From the NCBI GenBank assembly GCA_020845495.1, contig JADLFM010000212.1, forward strand, positions 1-40,435: 40,435 nt of DNA, written 5' to 3'. The notes beneath the pieces were generated by a model that saw only the letters and a list, made by a program, of their open reading frames with translations, was not told where the DNA came from and made no database searches. Within the stretch, counting starts at the first letter, position 1. Every line of letters starts with the position of its first letter. Source of the DNA: Chloroflexota bacterium. GTDB lineage: Bacteria > Chloroflexota > UBA6077 > JACCZL01. Shown here piece after piece: positions 8,026-16,523 of this stretch. Both the position numbers and the translations under genes were made by a program.

Positions 8026-8856
8026 TCATCGAGCGTCCTCGCGTGGGGCGCTCGTGTTCAGGAGCACATACAGCCGCTCCAGCCGCTTCATATCCGCTGC
8101 CGGCTCGATCACCGCTTCCTGGAACACCTCCGCATCCTTGCGTCGGATCTGGGTGATGTCTCCGATCACCAGCCCCTCCGGCATGATCCCGCCCAGATCC
8201 GACGTTACGACGGTGTCGCCGGTTTGGAGCGTTTCTTCCTGGGGAATGTGCTGCATCAAGAGACCGCCCTCCGGCCGGCCGCGAATGATGCCAGTCACCC
8301 GAAGCTCGGTGTTCTGGACCCGGCCGCTGATCGAGCTACTCGTATCGGTGAGGAGCAGGACTTTCGACGAGGTTGGCCCGATCCGGCTCACCCGTCCGAC
8401 GACGCCGCGCCAGGTGATGATGGTCATCCCCTCACGGACACCGTCATCACTGCCGCGATCGATCGTGATAGCCTGGACATACGGCGACGGATCGCGGGCG
8501 ATCACCCGGACCGGCAGCAATTCGCCGGCGCCGGCGCGCTGTTTCAGCCCGAGGAGATTGCGCAAGTCGCGGTTCTCCACCTCGAGCTCGCGCAGGCGCA
8601 CGATCTCGGACTGGAGCCGGTCGATCTCCTCGCGGTACTGGTCGTTCTGGCGGGCAAGCTCGCTCATCCGCCGCACGACCGTGGTGATGTCCTCGATCTG
8701 TCCGAACAGCCCCGAGACACCGTACTGAACCGGTTCGATCAGGCGTGTTCCGACCGCCTCGACGTCCCGGCTGGCGGCGGGCGCGAAGACGAGCAGCGCG
8801 ATGGCCGCCAGCAGCAGGAGCGTGATCCACCAGGGGCGGGAGCGCCGGGTTCGCAT
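8026..8856 (-). CDS. mreC: Rod shape-determining protein MreC
   Basis: A 276-residue bitopic protein. A short basic N-terminus (MRTRRSRPWW) and one transmembrane helix (ITLLLLAAIALLVF) precede a coiled coil (about residues 60-105, with regular Leu/Glu/Arg heptads in MSELARQNDQYREEIDRLQSEIVRLRELE). The MreC beta domains follow, with VIARDPSPY, IDRGSDDGVREGMTII, GVVGRV and DLGGIMPEGLVIG. The periplasmic-type part scaffolds PBP2 and RodA. ATG 8856 is 20 bp after the mreB stop, which supports co-transcription. Confidence 0.94.
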   Translation of the reverse strand: MRTRRSRPWWITLLLLAAIALLVFAPAASRDVEAVGTRLIEPVQYGVSGLFGQIEDITTVVRRMSELARQNDQYREEIDRLQSEIVRLRELEVENRDLRNLLGLKQRAGAGELLPVRVIARDPSPYVQAITIDRGSDDGVREGMTIITWRGVVGRVSRIGPTSSKVLLLTDTSSSISGRVQNTELRVTGIIRGRPEGGLLMQHIPQEETLQTGDTVVTSDLGGIMPEGLVIGDITQIRRKDAEVFQEAVIEPAADMKRLERLYVLLNTSAPREDAR

Positions 8857-8876
8857 GGGCAGGCTGGGTGTCCTCG

Positions 8877-9926
8877 TCAGGCGCCAGGTGGCGGCCGGCG
8901 GCCGGGCGCGTCGATCAGGATCTTACGCAGGGTGTGGAGCTCGTTCAGCACCTTGCCAGTGCCTCGTGCGACGCAGCCGAGCGGGTCGTCGGCGACGATG
9001 ATGTTCATCCGAGTCCGCTCGGCCAGCGCCTCGACGAGCCCAGGCAGGAGCGCGCCCCCGCCGGCCAGTGTGATGCCGCTCGTCATCAGATCGGCCACCA
9101 GTTCCGGCGGCGTCTCCTCGATCGTGTCGGTCACAGCGTCCAGGATCGCGTTCACCGAGCCAGCCATCGCCTCCCGGATCTCCTCTGGCGTGACGTGGAC
9201 CTCGGCTGCCAGCCCGGTCTTCAGGTCACGGCCACGCACTGCCACCGGCTGGCCGGTGGCAGATCCGATCTTCGCCTCTTCGGCCATCCGTTCGCCGATC
9301 AGCAGGTTGTAGCGCTGGCGCATGTGGGTGACGATGTTCTGGTCCATCTCGTCGCCGGCGATGCGAAGCCAGCGGCTGGCGACGATCCCACCGAGTGAGA
9401 TCACCGCGACCTCGGTGGTTCCCCCGCCTATGTCCACGATCATCGAGCCGGCCGCGTCTTGAATCGGAAGCCCCGCCCCGATCGCGGCGGCCATCGGCTC
9501 CTCGATCAAGTACGCCTCGCGCGCCCCGGCGTTGACCGTCGCGTCGTGGACGGCGCGGCGCTCGACCTCGGTCACGCCCGACGAGATCCCGATCACGACG
9601 CGCGGGCGAGGGATGATAGCATACTGTTCGTGGACCTTCTCGATGAAGTACCGGAGCATCTGCTCCGTCACGTCGAAGTCCGAGATCACGCCGTCCTTGA
9701 GCGGGCGCACGGCGACGATGCTGGCGGGCGTCCGGCCGACCATCTGCTTCGCTTCGGTGCCGACAGCCAGCACTCGCTTGGTGCGGGGGTTCATCGCTAC
9801 GACCGACGGCTCGTCGATGACGATGCCCTTGCCGCGCACCAGGACGACGGTGTTGGCAGTCCCCAGGTCGATACCGATGTCGCGCGAGAACAGGCCAAGC
9901 AGAGCGTTCAGTGGGTTCCACGACAT
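8877..9926 (-). CDS. mreB: Actin-like cell-shape protein MreB
   Basis: The 349-residue actin homologue has normal length. Nucleotide-binding motifs are clear: phosphate 1 GIDLGTANTVVLV at about 19-31, phosphate 2 MIVDIGGGTTEVAVISLGGI, and the adenosine motif SGITLAGGGALLPGL. MreB filaments under the membrane guide lateral wall synthesis. The N-terminal MSWNPLNALLGLF is amphipathic and suits membrane attachment. Its stop is 20 bp from mreC, and radC ends 9 bp upstream of its ATG, so it is embedded in the operon. Confidence 0.97.
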   Translation of the reverse strand: MSWNPLNALLGLFSRDIGIDLGTANTVVLVRGKGIVIDEPSVVAMNPRTKRVLAVGTEAKQMVGRTPASIVAVRPLKDGVISDFDVTEQMLRYFIEKVHEQYAIIPRPRVVIGISSGVTEVERRAVHDATVNAGAREAYLIEEPMAAAIGAGLPIQDAAGSMIVDIGGGTTEVAVISLGGIVASRWLRIAGDEMDQNIVTHMRQRYNLLIGERMAEEAKIGSATGQPVAVRGRDLKTGLAAEVHVTPEEIREAMAGSVNAILDAVTDTIEETPPELVADLMTSGITLAGGGALLPGLVEALAERTRMNIIVADDPLGCVARGTGKVLNELHTLRKILIDAPGRRPPPGA

Positions 9927-9935
9927 GGACGCGCG

Positions 9936-10697
9936 CTACCTGGGATAGCCGTCGCGCCCAAAACCCAGACCACGCTCCTTCAGGCTCACGTACCCCGGCG
10001 CCCCGCTCCCGATGATGACGTGATCGAGGACCGCGATGTCGAGCAGCGCGCCGGCCTCGGAGACCTGGCGCGTCAGATCGATGTCCTCAGGAGAGGGGGT
10101 CGGATCGCCGCTCGGGTGATTGTGAATCAGGACCAGCGCGGCGGAGTTCTGGCGGATTGCCTCTCGGAAGAGCTCGCCGACTCTGACGACAGCCGTGTTC
10201 AGACTGCCGCGATAGACATCGTGCGAGCCGACAACGTGGTTCTTCGTGTTGAGCAGCAGGACGCGGAGATGCTCCTGGCCAAGCGCGCTCATCTCGGCCT
10301 TGACCAGATTGGCGATGTCGAAGGGGGAGCGGATCTGCGGGCGGTCGGTGGGGTTCAGGCTGACGAGCCGCCGGCCAAGCTCGAACGCGGCCTTGATCTC
10401 GATGGCCTTGACTTCGCCGAGGCCATCGTGGCGGCAGATCTCCGGAATGCTCGCCGCGTCGAGCGGGGCCAGCCCGCCGAAGTCAGCGAGCAGGCGGTTC
10501 GCCAGATCGAGCACGTTGCCGCCTCGACTGCCGGTCCGGAGCACGATCGCCAGCAGCTCGGCAGTGGAGAGCGCGCTGGCTCCGGCATACTTGAGGCGTT
10601 CGCGTGGCCGCACCGACTCGGGGAGATCCTTCAAACCGACGCGATATTCGGCTACCCGTGGCGCGGCGATGTTTCCTCTCCCCTGACGGGCGCTCAT
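9936..10697 (-). CDS. radC: RadC family JAB-domain protein
   Basis: A 253-residue protein with the usual RadC layout: a helix-hairpin-helix region (about 35-110, ending [21 protein letters not shown]) and a C-terminal JAMM metalloprotease-like domain with [16 protein letters not shown]. The His-x-His-x(10)-Asp metal site is intact. The biological role of RadC is unsettled; the old repair link is not well supported. radC next to mreBCD is a common arrangement. It is the first gene of the operon, with an extended -10 just upstream. The region before ATG 10697 is a run of G rather than a classic Shine-Dalgarno. Confidence 0.93.
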   Translation of the reverse strand: MSARQGRGNIAAPRVAEYRVGLKDLPESVRPRERLKYAGASALSTAELLAIVLRTGSRGGNVLDLANRLLADFGGLAPLDAASIPEICRHDGLGEVKAIEIKAAFELGRRLVSLNPTDRPQIRSPFDIANLVKAEMSALGQEHLRVLLLNTKNHVVGSHDVYRGSLNTAVVRVGELFREAIRQNSAALVLIHNHPSGDPTPSPEDIDLTRQVSEAGALLDIAVLDHVIIGSGAPGYVSLKERGLGFGRDGYPR

Positions 10698-10715
10698 CCC
10701 CCCGAAGTCCGCGCC

Positions 10716-10724
10716 AGTATAGCA
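10716..10724 (-). promoter_or_regulatory. Extended -10 promoter of the radC-mreBCD-rodA operon
   Basis: On the minus strand TGCTATACT gives a TGn extension followed by TATACT (five of six matches to TATAAT), 18 bp before the radC ATG. No good -35 lies at 17 bp, as is common with extended -10 promoters. The predicted leader would be only about 10 nt. Confidence 0.5.
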
Positions 10725-10750
10725 CCCTTATTTTGCCGGCCGGCCGCGCC

Positions 10751-10828
10751 GGACCGCTCGTCTGGGGACTGTCGAGCGGTCCTCCGGACGGGCGTCAGAC
10801 GGTCCCCGGACGCCCGTTCTAGACCGTC
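10751..10828. promoter_or_regulatory. Cluster of overlapping inverted repeats between radC and fmt
   Basis: Three inverted repeats are packed here. GGACCGCTCG (10751-10760) pairs perfectly with 10773-10782. ACGGGCGTC (10788-10796) pairs with GACGCCCGT (10809-10817). GACGGTC (10798-10804) pairs with GACCGTC (10822-10828). The last two overlap, so only one could form at a time. The words CGGTCC/GGACCG recur four times up to 10886. It may be an RNA switch ahead of fmt, a terminator pair, or an array of binding sites; I recognise no known riboswitch. Confidence 0.5.
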
Positions 10829-10900
10829 CCGGCGCAGCCTACGACACCCTGCCCGGTCGACCGCTCAGTCCGCTGTTCATGGACCGTTGGAGGTGCGTCA

Positions 10901-11980
10901 ATGAGTGGACGGCGCGTCGTTTTCATGGGTACGCCGACCTTCGCGGTGCCATCGCTGGAGGGACTGCTCGCGCTCGGCGAGGACGTCGTGTTGGTGCTGT
11001 CGCAGCCGGATCGGCCGGCTGGCCGGGGCCGTCAGCCGACTCCGCCGCCGATCGCGGCGTTCGCTCGGGAGCGCGGCCTGCCCCTCTTTCAGCCCCCGAG
11101 CCTGAAGCCGCCGGAGGCGTTTGCACGAGTCCGTGAGGCCCGGCCGGACGTCATCGTCGTGGCAGCGTACGGGCTGATCCTCCGTCGCGAGGTGCTCGAC
11201 GTCCCGCCGCTCGGCTGTCTCAACGTGCATGCTTCGCTGCTCCCCCGTCACCGAGGGGCCGCGCCGATCCCGGCGGCCATCCTGGCGGGTGATGCCGAGG
11301 CTGGCGTGTGCATCATGCGGATGGAAGCAGGGCTTGACACTGGGCCGATCCTGGCCTGCGAGCGTACGCCCATCCTCCCGTCCGACGATACCCTGACCCT
11401 GACTGACCGCCTCGCCCGGCTTGGCCGCGACCTGCTCGTCCAGACGCTCCCACGCTGGGCCGCCGGCGAGATCGCGGCCGAGCCGCAAGACGATAGCCGC
11501 GCGACCTACGCCCCCAAGATCGAGCGCGCACAGGCCCGCATTGACTGGTCTGCGCCGGCCGTCGAGATCTGGCGGCAGGTGCGGGCCTATCGAGGCTGGC
11601 CGGACGCCTTCACGTCCTGGCAAGGCAAGGGGCTGAAGATCCTCGCCGCCCGGCCTGCTCCACTGGACTTGCCGTCACCCCCCAGCCCGGGAGAATCCTC
11701 ACCCCCCAACCCGGGAGAACCCTCACCCCCCAACCCCCTCTCTCGCGTGCGGGAGAGGGGGGGCACTCTCGACGCGGCAGTGACCCTGGCGGACGTTCGA
11801 GCGGTGCCGCCAGGGCGCGTCGTTGTCCTCGATGATGGCGGCACGAGCCGGCCGGCGGTCGTAACCGGGGATGGGGCGCTCCTGCTCGACACCGTCGTGC
11901 TCGAGGGAAAGCGCCCGACTGATGCCGTCGATCTGGCGCATGGGCACCGGACCTTCGTCGGGGCAGACCTTGGGACGTGA
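10901..11980 (+). CDS. fmt: Methionyl-tRNA formyltransferase with an in-frame repeat insertion
   Basis: Fmt formylates initiator Met-tRNA using 10-formyl-THF. The catalytic triad is visible as N108, H110 (NVHASLLPRHRGAAPI) and D146 (LDTGPIL), at the same numbers as in E. coli; the N-terminus GRRVVFMGTPTFAVPSLEGL is also typical. ATG 10901 has GGAGG (10889-10893) seven bases upstream. The protein is 359 residues, against about 310-320 normally. The excess is residues 259-288, a Pro/Ser/Gly stretch encoded by a repeat element (11675-11763). It falls in the C-terminal tRNA-binding domain, between ILAARPAPLDL and the strand GRVVVLDDGG, probably a surface loop. The reading frame is intact, so the enzyme may still work. 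rpe follows 128 bp downstream. Confidence 0.94.
   Translation: MSGRRVVFMGTPTFAVPSLEGLLALGEDVVLVLSQPDRPAGRGRQPTPPPIAAFARERGLPLFQPPSLKPPEAFARVREARPDVIVVAAYGLILRREVLDVPPLGCLNVHASLLPRHRGAAPIPAAILAGDAEAGVCIMRMEAGLDTGPILACERTPILPSDDTLTLTDRLARLGRDLLVQTLPRWAAGEIAAEPQDDSRATYAPKIERAQARIDWSAPAVEIWRQVRAYRGWPDAFTSWQGKGLKILAARPAPLDLPSPPSPGESSPPNPGEPSPPNPLSRVRERGGTLDAAVTLADVRAVPPGRVVVLDDGGTSRPAVVTGDGALLLDTVVLEGKRPTDAVDLAHGHRTFVGADLGT
11675..11763 (+). repeat. GC-rich palindromic repeat inserted in fmt
   Basis: Two 24-bp tandem units (TCACCCCCCARCCCGGGAGA plus four bases) begin at 11675 and 11699. A third starts at 11723 and ends in a hairpin: CCCCCTCTC (11734-11742) pairs with GAGAGGGGG (11753-11761). The 40 bases at 11722-11761 match 23658-23697 in recG at 35 positions. 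The unit is translated in frame. Confidence 0.88.
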
Positions 11981-12108
11981 GGTGTGGCGCACGCTCATCG
12001 CCGCTCGACCCGTCGTCGGTGGGTACGAGTGTATCGTCGCCGTCGGGCGCGGGGATCCACCGTGCGATTGGATGAGGGCTGGCTGACGCGGCTCGCCCGG
12101 GAGGCATC

Positions 12109-12774
12109 GTGTACGTCAAGCTGTCGCCGTCGATCTTGAACGCCGACTTCGGGCGGCTGGCCGATCAGGTCCGCGAGGCCGAGGCGGCCGGTGCCGACTA
12201 CATCCATGTCGACGTGATGGACGGCCACTTCGTCCCGAACATCACGATGGGACCGGCGATCCTGGCCGCGATACGCGCTGCCACCCGGCTACCACTCGAC
12301 GTCCATCTGATGATCGAGGAGCCTCACCGCTTCTTGCGTGAGCTCGTGGAAGCGGGCGCGTCGATCGTGACCGTCCACGCCGAGGCGGTTCGCCACCTTC
12401 ACGCCACTATCGCGGCGATTCAGGCCGCTGGCGTGCGGGCGGGCGTTGCGCTCAACCCGGCCACTCCGCTCGTCGCGATCGAGGAGATCGTGTCACGGTT
12501 GGATCTGTTGCTCGTGATGACGGTGAACCCCGGCTTCGGCGGTCAGGAACTGATCCCCGAGACGCTCGACAAGATCGCCCGCGCTCGGGCCATGCTGGAC
12601 CGCCTCGGGGCACGCGCCGAACTGGAGGTGGACGGTGGCGTCAAGGCCGACAACGTCGCGGAGGTGGTTCGCCGTGGCGCACGGGTCGTCGTCGCCGGCT
12701 CAGCGATCTTCGTCGGCGGCGAGGGCATCGTGGGGAACATGGCGCGGCTCCGGGCGCGTATCGCCGAGGCCTGA
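12109..12774 (+). CDS. rpe: Ribulose-phosphate 3-epimerase
   Basis: The 221-residue TIM barrel interconverts ribulose 5-phosphate and xylulose 5-phosphate in the pentose phosphate pathway. All signature motifs are present: LSPSILNADF, the metal-binding and catalytic HVDVMDGHFVPN, DVHLMI, VNPGFGGQ, EVDGGVK and the phosphate-binding GSAIF. GTG 12109 follows GGGAGG (12099-12104) by four bases. It is likely transcribed with fmt. The TGA stop sits inside a 33-bp-period duplication. XylB at 35.5 kb makes the same sugar phosphate. Confidence 0.97.
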   Translation: MYVKLSPSILNADFGRLADQVREAEAAGADYIHVDVMDGHFVPNITMGPAILAAIRAATRLPLDVHLMIEEPHRFLRELVEAGASIVTVHAEAVRHLHATIAAIQAAGVRAGVALNPATPLVAIEEIVSRLDLLLVMTVNPGFGGQELIPETLDKIARARAMLDRLGARAELEVDGGVKADNVAEVVRRGARVVVAGSAIFVGGEGIVGNMARLRARIAEA

Positions 12775-12828
12775 CTCCGCGCTGACTGTGTGCCGATTGT
12801 GTGCCGACTCCGCGCCGACTGTGTGCCG
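12773..12828 (+). repeat. 33-bp tandem duplication across the rpe stop
   Basis: The 23 bases at 12773-12795 recur at 12806-12828 with one difference (GACTCCGCGCTGACTG versus GACTCCGCGCCGACTG at the start). The first copy begins inside the rpe TGA. The word TGTGTGCCG appears three times. Confidence 0.8.
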
Positions 12829-12917
12829 GCCGCGCCGTGTGGGCATCAGGGGCGGGCATCGCCGACGGGTATCGTTGGCGGCCGTCGCCGGCACCCGCTG
12901 CCGAGGTGCCCGGCGCT

Positions 12918-13140
12918 CGGCATGCTGGGGTGCCCCTCACGTCATTGCGTAGCGCTTGACTATTCGGACGGCGCGGCAAAGGGCAGGTCCGCAGTGCGGG
13001 AATGTGGCCTTCCAAGCTCCGAGATGTCGCGTCTGCACATCGCAATCCTCCTCCGAGGCACGTCAATCTCACCGAGTGACCCTGGGCGTCGTCGGTCTGT
13101 GGCGTGCGCAAGAACCTGAGGGGCACCCGGCATGCTGGGG
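12918..13140. repeat. Direct repeats flanking the MITE-like element
   Basis: CGGCATGCTGGGG is found at 12918-12930 and 13128-13140. The last two G of the left copy also belong to the terminal inverted repeat. A similar word, CGGCATGCTAGG, occurs at about 33825. GCATGC is itself palindromic, so this may be a preferred insertion site. Confidence 0.55.
12929..13127. mobile_element. 199-bp MITE-like element, copy 1
   Basis: The ends are perfect 11-bp inverted repeats, GGTGCCCCTCA (12929-12939) and TGAGGGGCACC (13117-13127). The flanks carry an 11-bp direct repeat, CGGCATGCTGG (12918-12928 and 13128-13138), which looks like a target duplication. The first 131 bp recur at 40310-40433, identical except for a 7-bp indel (AAGCTCC, at about 13014-13020). 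It has no transposase. Short open frames cross it on the minus strand, but I do not take them as genes. A small structured RNA is the other possibility. Confidence 0.75.
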
Positions 13141-13377
13141 CATGCTGCAATTCCTTGCGCTCGGGTGCGCTGCTTGCGTACCCTATCTGACGCTGGAAAG
13201 GGAGTAGCACCTCGCTCGTCGAGGCGCCACGGGTCGTCAGTACGAGGCGTCGGCATAGGCCGGGCCTCCGGTCCGTGGGCGGCGCCCACATGCGCTTCCG
13301 CGCACGCCGTTCGCAAGACTTTCCGCGGCACCGCCGCGGGTTTCTTGCGCCCCGCGGACGTCCTGTGGAGAGACTCG

Positions 13378-14826
13378 ATGACGTCCAGCGACCATCGCTC
13401 ACCGCCGCGTCGAGCCACTGCGCCCGGCTCCGCGCCCCCGCGCCCCCGCGCTTCTGGGCCGGACGGGCTGCGCTCGCCCGAATCTGGTGCGGCGGCCGGC
13501 CCCGCTCACCTGGGTGAGAGTGCTTCTGCCCCCGTGCCCGGCCCTGCTTCTGCGCACGGCTCGTCGCCAGCGCGTCAGTCTGCGCCCGAGTACCGGAACG
13601 GCCCGCGTGACCTGATCCTGATGGCGCTGGCGTTCGGCGTCACCGTGCCGTGGCTGGTGCTCCGCTTCCAGGGCGCTCATCCCGAGCCGGCGCTGACGGC
13701 CGGACTGGCTGGGCTCGCCATTCTCGGCTCGGCGTTTATCCTTTCGTGGGCGGCCGAGGCGTTCCAGAAGGACGTTTCGCAGGCGCTGGCGCTAGCGTTG
13801 CTGGCGCTGATCGCCGTTCTGCCCGAGTACGCGGTCGACATGGTGTTTGCCTGGAAGGCTGCCTCGGACCCGACTCAGGCCAGCTACGCCGTGGCGAACA
13901 TGACCGGCGCCAACCGACTGCTGATCGGTATCGGCTGGAGCGCGATCGTGCTCGTCGCCTGGATTCGCTTCCGAGCACGGAAAGTCACGCTCGAGGCGGG
14001 GCAGTCGATCGAGCTTGCCATCCTGCTCCTGGCGACACTCTACGCGTTCTTCATCCCGTTCAAGGGCGGCCTGTCGCTCGTCGATACGGTGGTGTTCGGC
14101 GTGCTGTTCGCGCTCTACGCCTGGGCCGCCGCTCGTGCCCCGGCTCACGAGCCGGAGCTGGTCGGGCCGGCCAGGACGGTCGGCGACCTGCCGTCCACCC
14201 CGCGCCGCCTGGCTACCCTCATGCTGTTCCTCTTCGCGGCGGGCACGATCTTCCTGTCAGCCGAGCCGTTCGCTGAGGGGCTTGTCGAGACAGGGCTGAG
14301 CTTCGGCATCGACGAGTTCCTGCTGGTGCAGTGGCTGGCGCCGCTTGCCTCGGAGGCGCCCGAATTCCTGGTGGCGATCCTCTTCGCGTGGCGCGGTGAC
14401 GCCGCGGCGGGTATGCGGGCGATGGTTTCCTCGAAGGTGAACCAATGGACGCTGCTCATCGGCACGCTCGCGTTGGTGTATAGCATCGCGCTCGGGCGGC
14501 CCGGCACCCTGGAATTCGACCATCGGCAGGTTCAAGAGCTGTTCCTGACGAGCGCGCAATCCCTGTTCGCGGTCGTCCTGATCGTCGGGATGGCCCTGTC
14601 GTGGCGAGGGGCGCTGGCGCTCTTCGTCCTCTTCATCGGTCAGTTGCTGTCGCCCTGGGAAGGCGCACACTGGTGGTTCGCCATCGCCTATCTCGTGTGC
14701 GCGATCGGCCTGCTGCTGCTCGATGCCTCGCGGCGCTCAGCACTGCTCCACCTGCCTGGCCTGGCGCGGAAAGCTTTCGCGGGCGCGCCGCACGTAGCGG
14801 AACCGTCGCCGCCGGCGCATGGTTGA
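13378..14826 (+). CDS. Sodium/calcium exchanger-family (CaCA) membrane protein
   Basis: A 482-residue membrane protein. ATG 13378 is chosen because GGAG (13367-13370) lies seven bases upstream; upstream sequence in the frame is repeat-bearing and not protein-like. Residues 1-75 are a Pro/Ser/Ala-rich, probably disordered cytosolic tail. About eleven hydrophobic segments follow. Two inverted alpha-repeat-like motifs are seen: LIAVLPEYAVDMVFAW with Glu150 and ANMTGANRLLIGIGW, and LAPLASEAPEFLVAILFAW with Glu326 and Glu329 and VSSKVNQWTLLIGTLAL. Such paired acidic and Asn residues bind cations in CaCA exchangers, so cation/proton or cation/sodium exchange is likely. The ion is unknown. It converges with the PAP2 gene. 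Confidence 0.82.
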   Translation: MTSSDHRSPPRRATAPGSAPPRPRASGPDGLRSPESGAAAGPAHLGESASAPVPGPASAHGSSPARQSAPEYRNGPRDLILMALAFGVTVPWLVLRFQGAHPEPALTAGLAGLAILGSAFILSWAAEAFQKDVSQALALALLALIAVLPEYAVDMVFAWKAASDPTQASYAVANMTGANRLLIGIGWSAIVLVAWIRFRARKVTLEAGQSIELAILLLATLYAFFIPFKGGLSLVDTVVFGVLFALYAWAAARAPAHEPELVGPARTVGDLPSTPRRLATLMLFLFAAGTIFLSAEPFAEGLVETGLSFGIDEFLLVQWLAPLASEAPEFLVAILFAWRGDAAAGMRAMVSSKVNQWTLLIGTLALVYSIALGRPGTLEFDHRQVQELFLTSAQSLFAVVLIVGMALSWRGALALFVLFIGQLLSPWEGAHWWFAIAYLVCAIGLLLLDASRRSALLHLPGLARKAFAGAPHVAEPSPPAHG

Positions 14827-14949
14827 GGCCGGCGAGGTCAGGACTGGCCGGAGGGTGCCTTACCGGCCGGAGATCGCCCCGGGCGGGGCAGCCCGCCTCG
14901 CTGCCATCCGGATGCATACCTGCTCGGTGTGCGTCAGGATGGCGGCCGA

Positions 14950-15939
14950 TTACTTCCGCCTGGTTGGCTCGGGGGCGCTCGTGGTAGGTGGCGTTGGCCC
15001 GTCGCCCTCACCTGTTTGCGTTGATGTAGCGTTGGCGTCGGGCCGGGCGGAGGCGTCACGCTCAACCGGCGCCGGTGTGTGACCTACGGCCGCAGGTTGC
15101 CCGGCGTCATCGCTCGACGCCGCCGGCCGGGAGCGCCGCAAATTCAGCACGTGTCCGGCGATGACGACGGCATCGACCCAGATGAAGCCCGCGAGGTAAC
15201 CGGCGACGACATCAGTCAGGTAGTGCACGCCAAGATACATGCGCGACAGGCCGATGAGCACGACCAGCACCGCCAGCACGACAATCAGCGTCCAGCGTAG
15301 CCAGCCGCGTAGGAGCCGCCACACCAGGTAGCCCAGGAATCCGTACGCCGCCGCCGAGACCATCGCGTGCCCCGAGGGGAACGAGAACGACTGCCCTGGG
15401 AGCAATGCGAAGTCGACCGGCGCCGGACGGGTGCGCTGAAACAGCAACTTCAACACGTCATTCAAGAACTGGGCGCCTGCCGTCACGATGAAGAGCGAGA
15501 TGGCGGCGCCCCAGCGACGCTGCCAGATGAGCGTGCCGATGATGACCACCAGGATGACCGCCAGTCCCTCAGAGCCGAACGCCGAGACAACCTGAGCGGC
15601 GACGTCGAGCGCGCCGCTCTGGAACTGGCGCAGCCAGAGCAGGGCCGCCATGTCGACTGGAAGGGTCTCCCCTTCCGAGACCTCGTCGGCCAGTTCTGCG
15701 AAGATGAACGACGCGCCCACTGCCAGGATGAAGCCGAGCACGAGCAGCAGGCCGAACGCGGCCAGCCGCTGCCGCCCCTGCACCAGGAGCGCGAGGAGCC
15801 AGGCGCGCCAACTGGCCGGGCTCCTCGCGGCGACGGTCGGATCGAGCGACGTATCAGCAGGCGGATGGCCCTGGTCCTCGCTCCGACCGTCCGTTCTCGA
15901 TCTGTCCGCTGCTCTGTCGCTCGACCTCGAACGGCGCAC
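14950..15939 (-). CDS. PAP2-family membrane phosphatase
   Basis: The type 2 phosphatidic acid phosphatase motifs are complete: KLLFQRTRP, PSGH (in FSFPSGHAMVS) and SRMYLGVHYLTD, giving the catalytic His pair. The protein has six or so transmembrane helices, and the active site would face outward. Likely substrates are phosphatidic acid, undecaprenyl pyrophosphate or related lipid phosphates; the sequence does not decide. GTG 15939 (329 residues) is preferred to the 379-residue frame because GGAGG (minus strand, 15946-15950) lies six bases upstream and the extra N-terminus is Arg/Gly-rich, low-complexity sequence. The C-terminal 65 residues are a Pro/Thr/Ala-rich tail. Confidence 0.88.
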   Translation of the reverse strand: MRRSRSSDRAADRSRTDGRSEDQGHPPADTSLDPTVAARSPASWRAWLLALLVQGRQRLAAFGLLLVLGFILAVGASFIFAELADEVSEGETLPVDMAALLWLRQFQSGALDVAAQVVSAFGSEGLAVILVVIIGTLIWQRRWGAAISLFIVTAGAQFLNDVLKLLFQRTRPAPVDFALLPGQSFSFPSGHAMVSAAAYGFLGYLVWRLLRGWLRWTLIVVLAVLVVLIGLSRMYLGVHYLTDVVAGYLAGFIWVDAVVIAGHVLNLRRSRPAASSDDAGQPAAVGHTPAPVERDASARPDANATSTQTGEGDGPTPPTTSAPEPTRRK

Positions 15940-16523
15940 CCTCGGCCTCCGCCCGGCTATCCCAGCTTGCGCCCCCGCGGGCTGTGGGCGCTGGCCGCCC
16001 GCCGCACAAGGTCTGCCAGTACGGCGACAGAGCCACGAGGTGATGAGACTACGCGGACGTTGACCTCGTAGGGGCAATGCGCGTGCCATTCTGCATAGCG
16101 TCCTGCACCGATCGACGGTGGCCTCGCGGGTGGGCCAGACTTCACGTGAGGATGGCCTGCTGCTACTCCTCTCTGGCCGCGCCGCACTCGCTCGCCGGTC
16201 GTGCGCCGCTTCCGCCCCCTCCTCGTCGAGCGGGATCCGCCCGGCCTACGCCGCCGATTCGACTCGACGACTGCCCTCAGTGAACGCCGACTCCGTCACC
16301 GAGAACCCCAGCACGCATGTTCCACCAGGATGCCGCCCGTGGGAACCGCGCTCGATGAACGGTGTCGGAAGCTGCCCACGCACACGACCGGGTAGGGTGG
16401 AGTAGTGCCCCGTAGCGGACGCTGCATCAGTGCCTACGCGATGTGTCGTACACTCCGCCCCTTCCCCGACCGGTTGGCCGGGGAACGCCGGTTGTCCAAT
16501 CGAAAGGGTCCAGGTGTGACCGT
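15940..16523. other. Divergent intergenic region, PAP2 gene / repeat-protein gene
   Basis: About 580 bp in which I see no supportable gene. TACACT at 16449-16454 could be a -10 for the plus-strand gene, but no -35 is at the right distance. Confidence 0.35.

Noticed and set aside
12641..13418. Minus-strand open frames across the MITE-like element
   Set aside because: They overlap rpe or the repeats, and the 7-bp indel between the two copies shifts their frame, so the peptide is not conserved.
15940..16089. Longer N-terminus of the PAP2 protein up to 16089
   Set aside because: The extra 50 residues are Arg/Gly-rich without helix or signal character; GTG 15939 has a good GGAGG.
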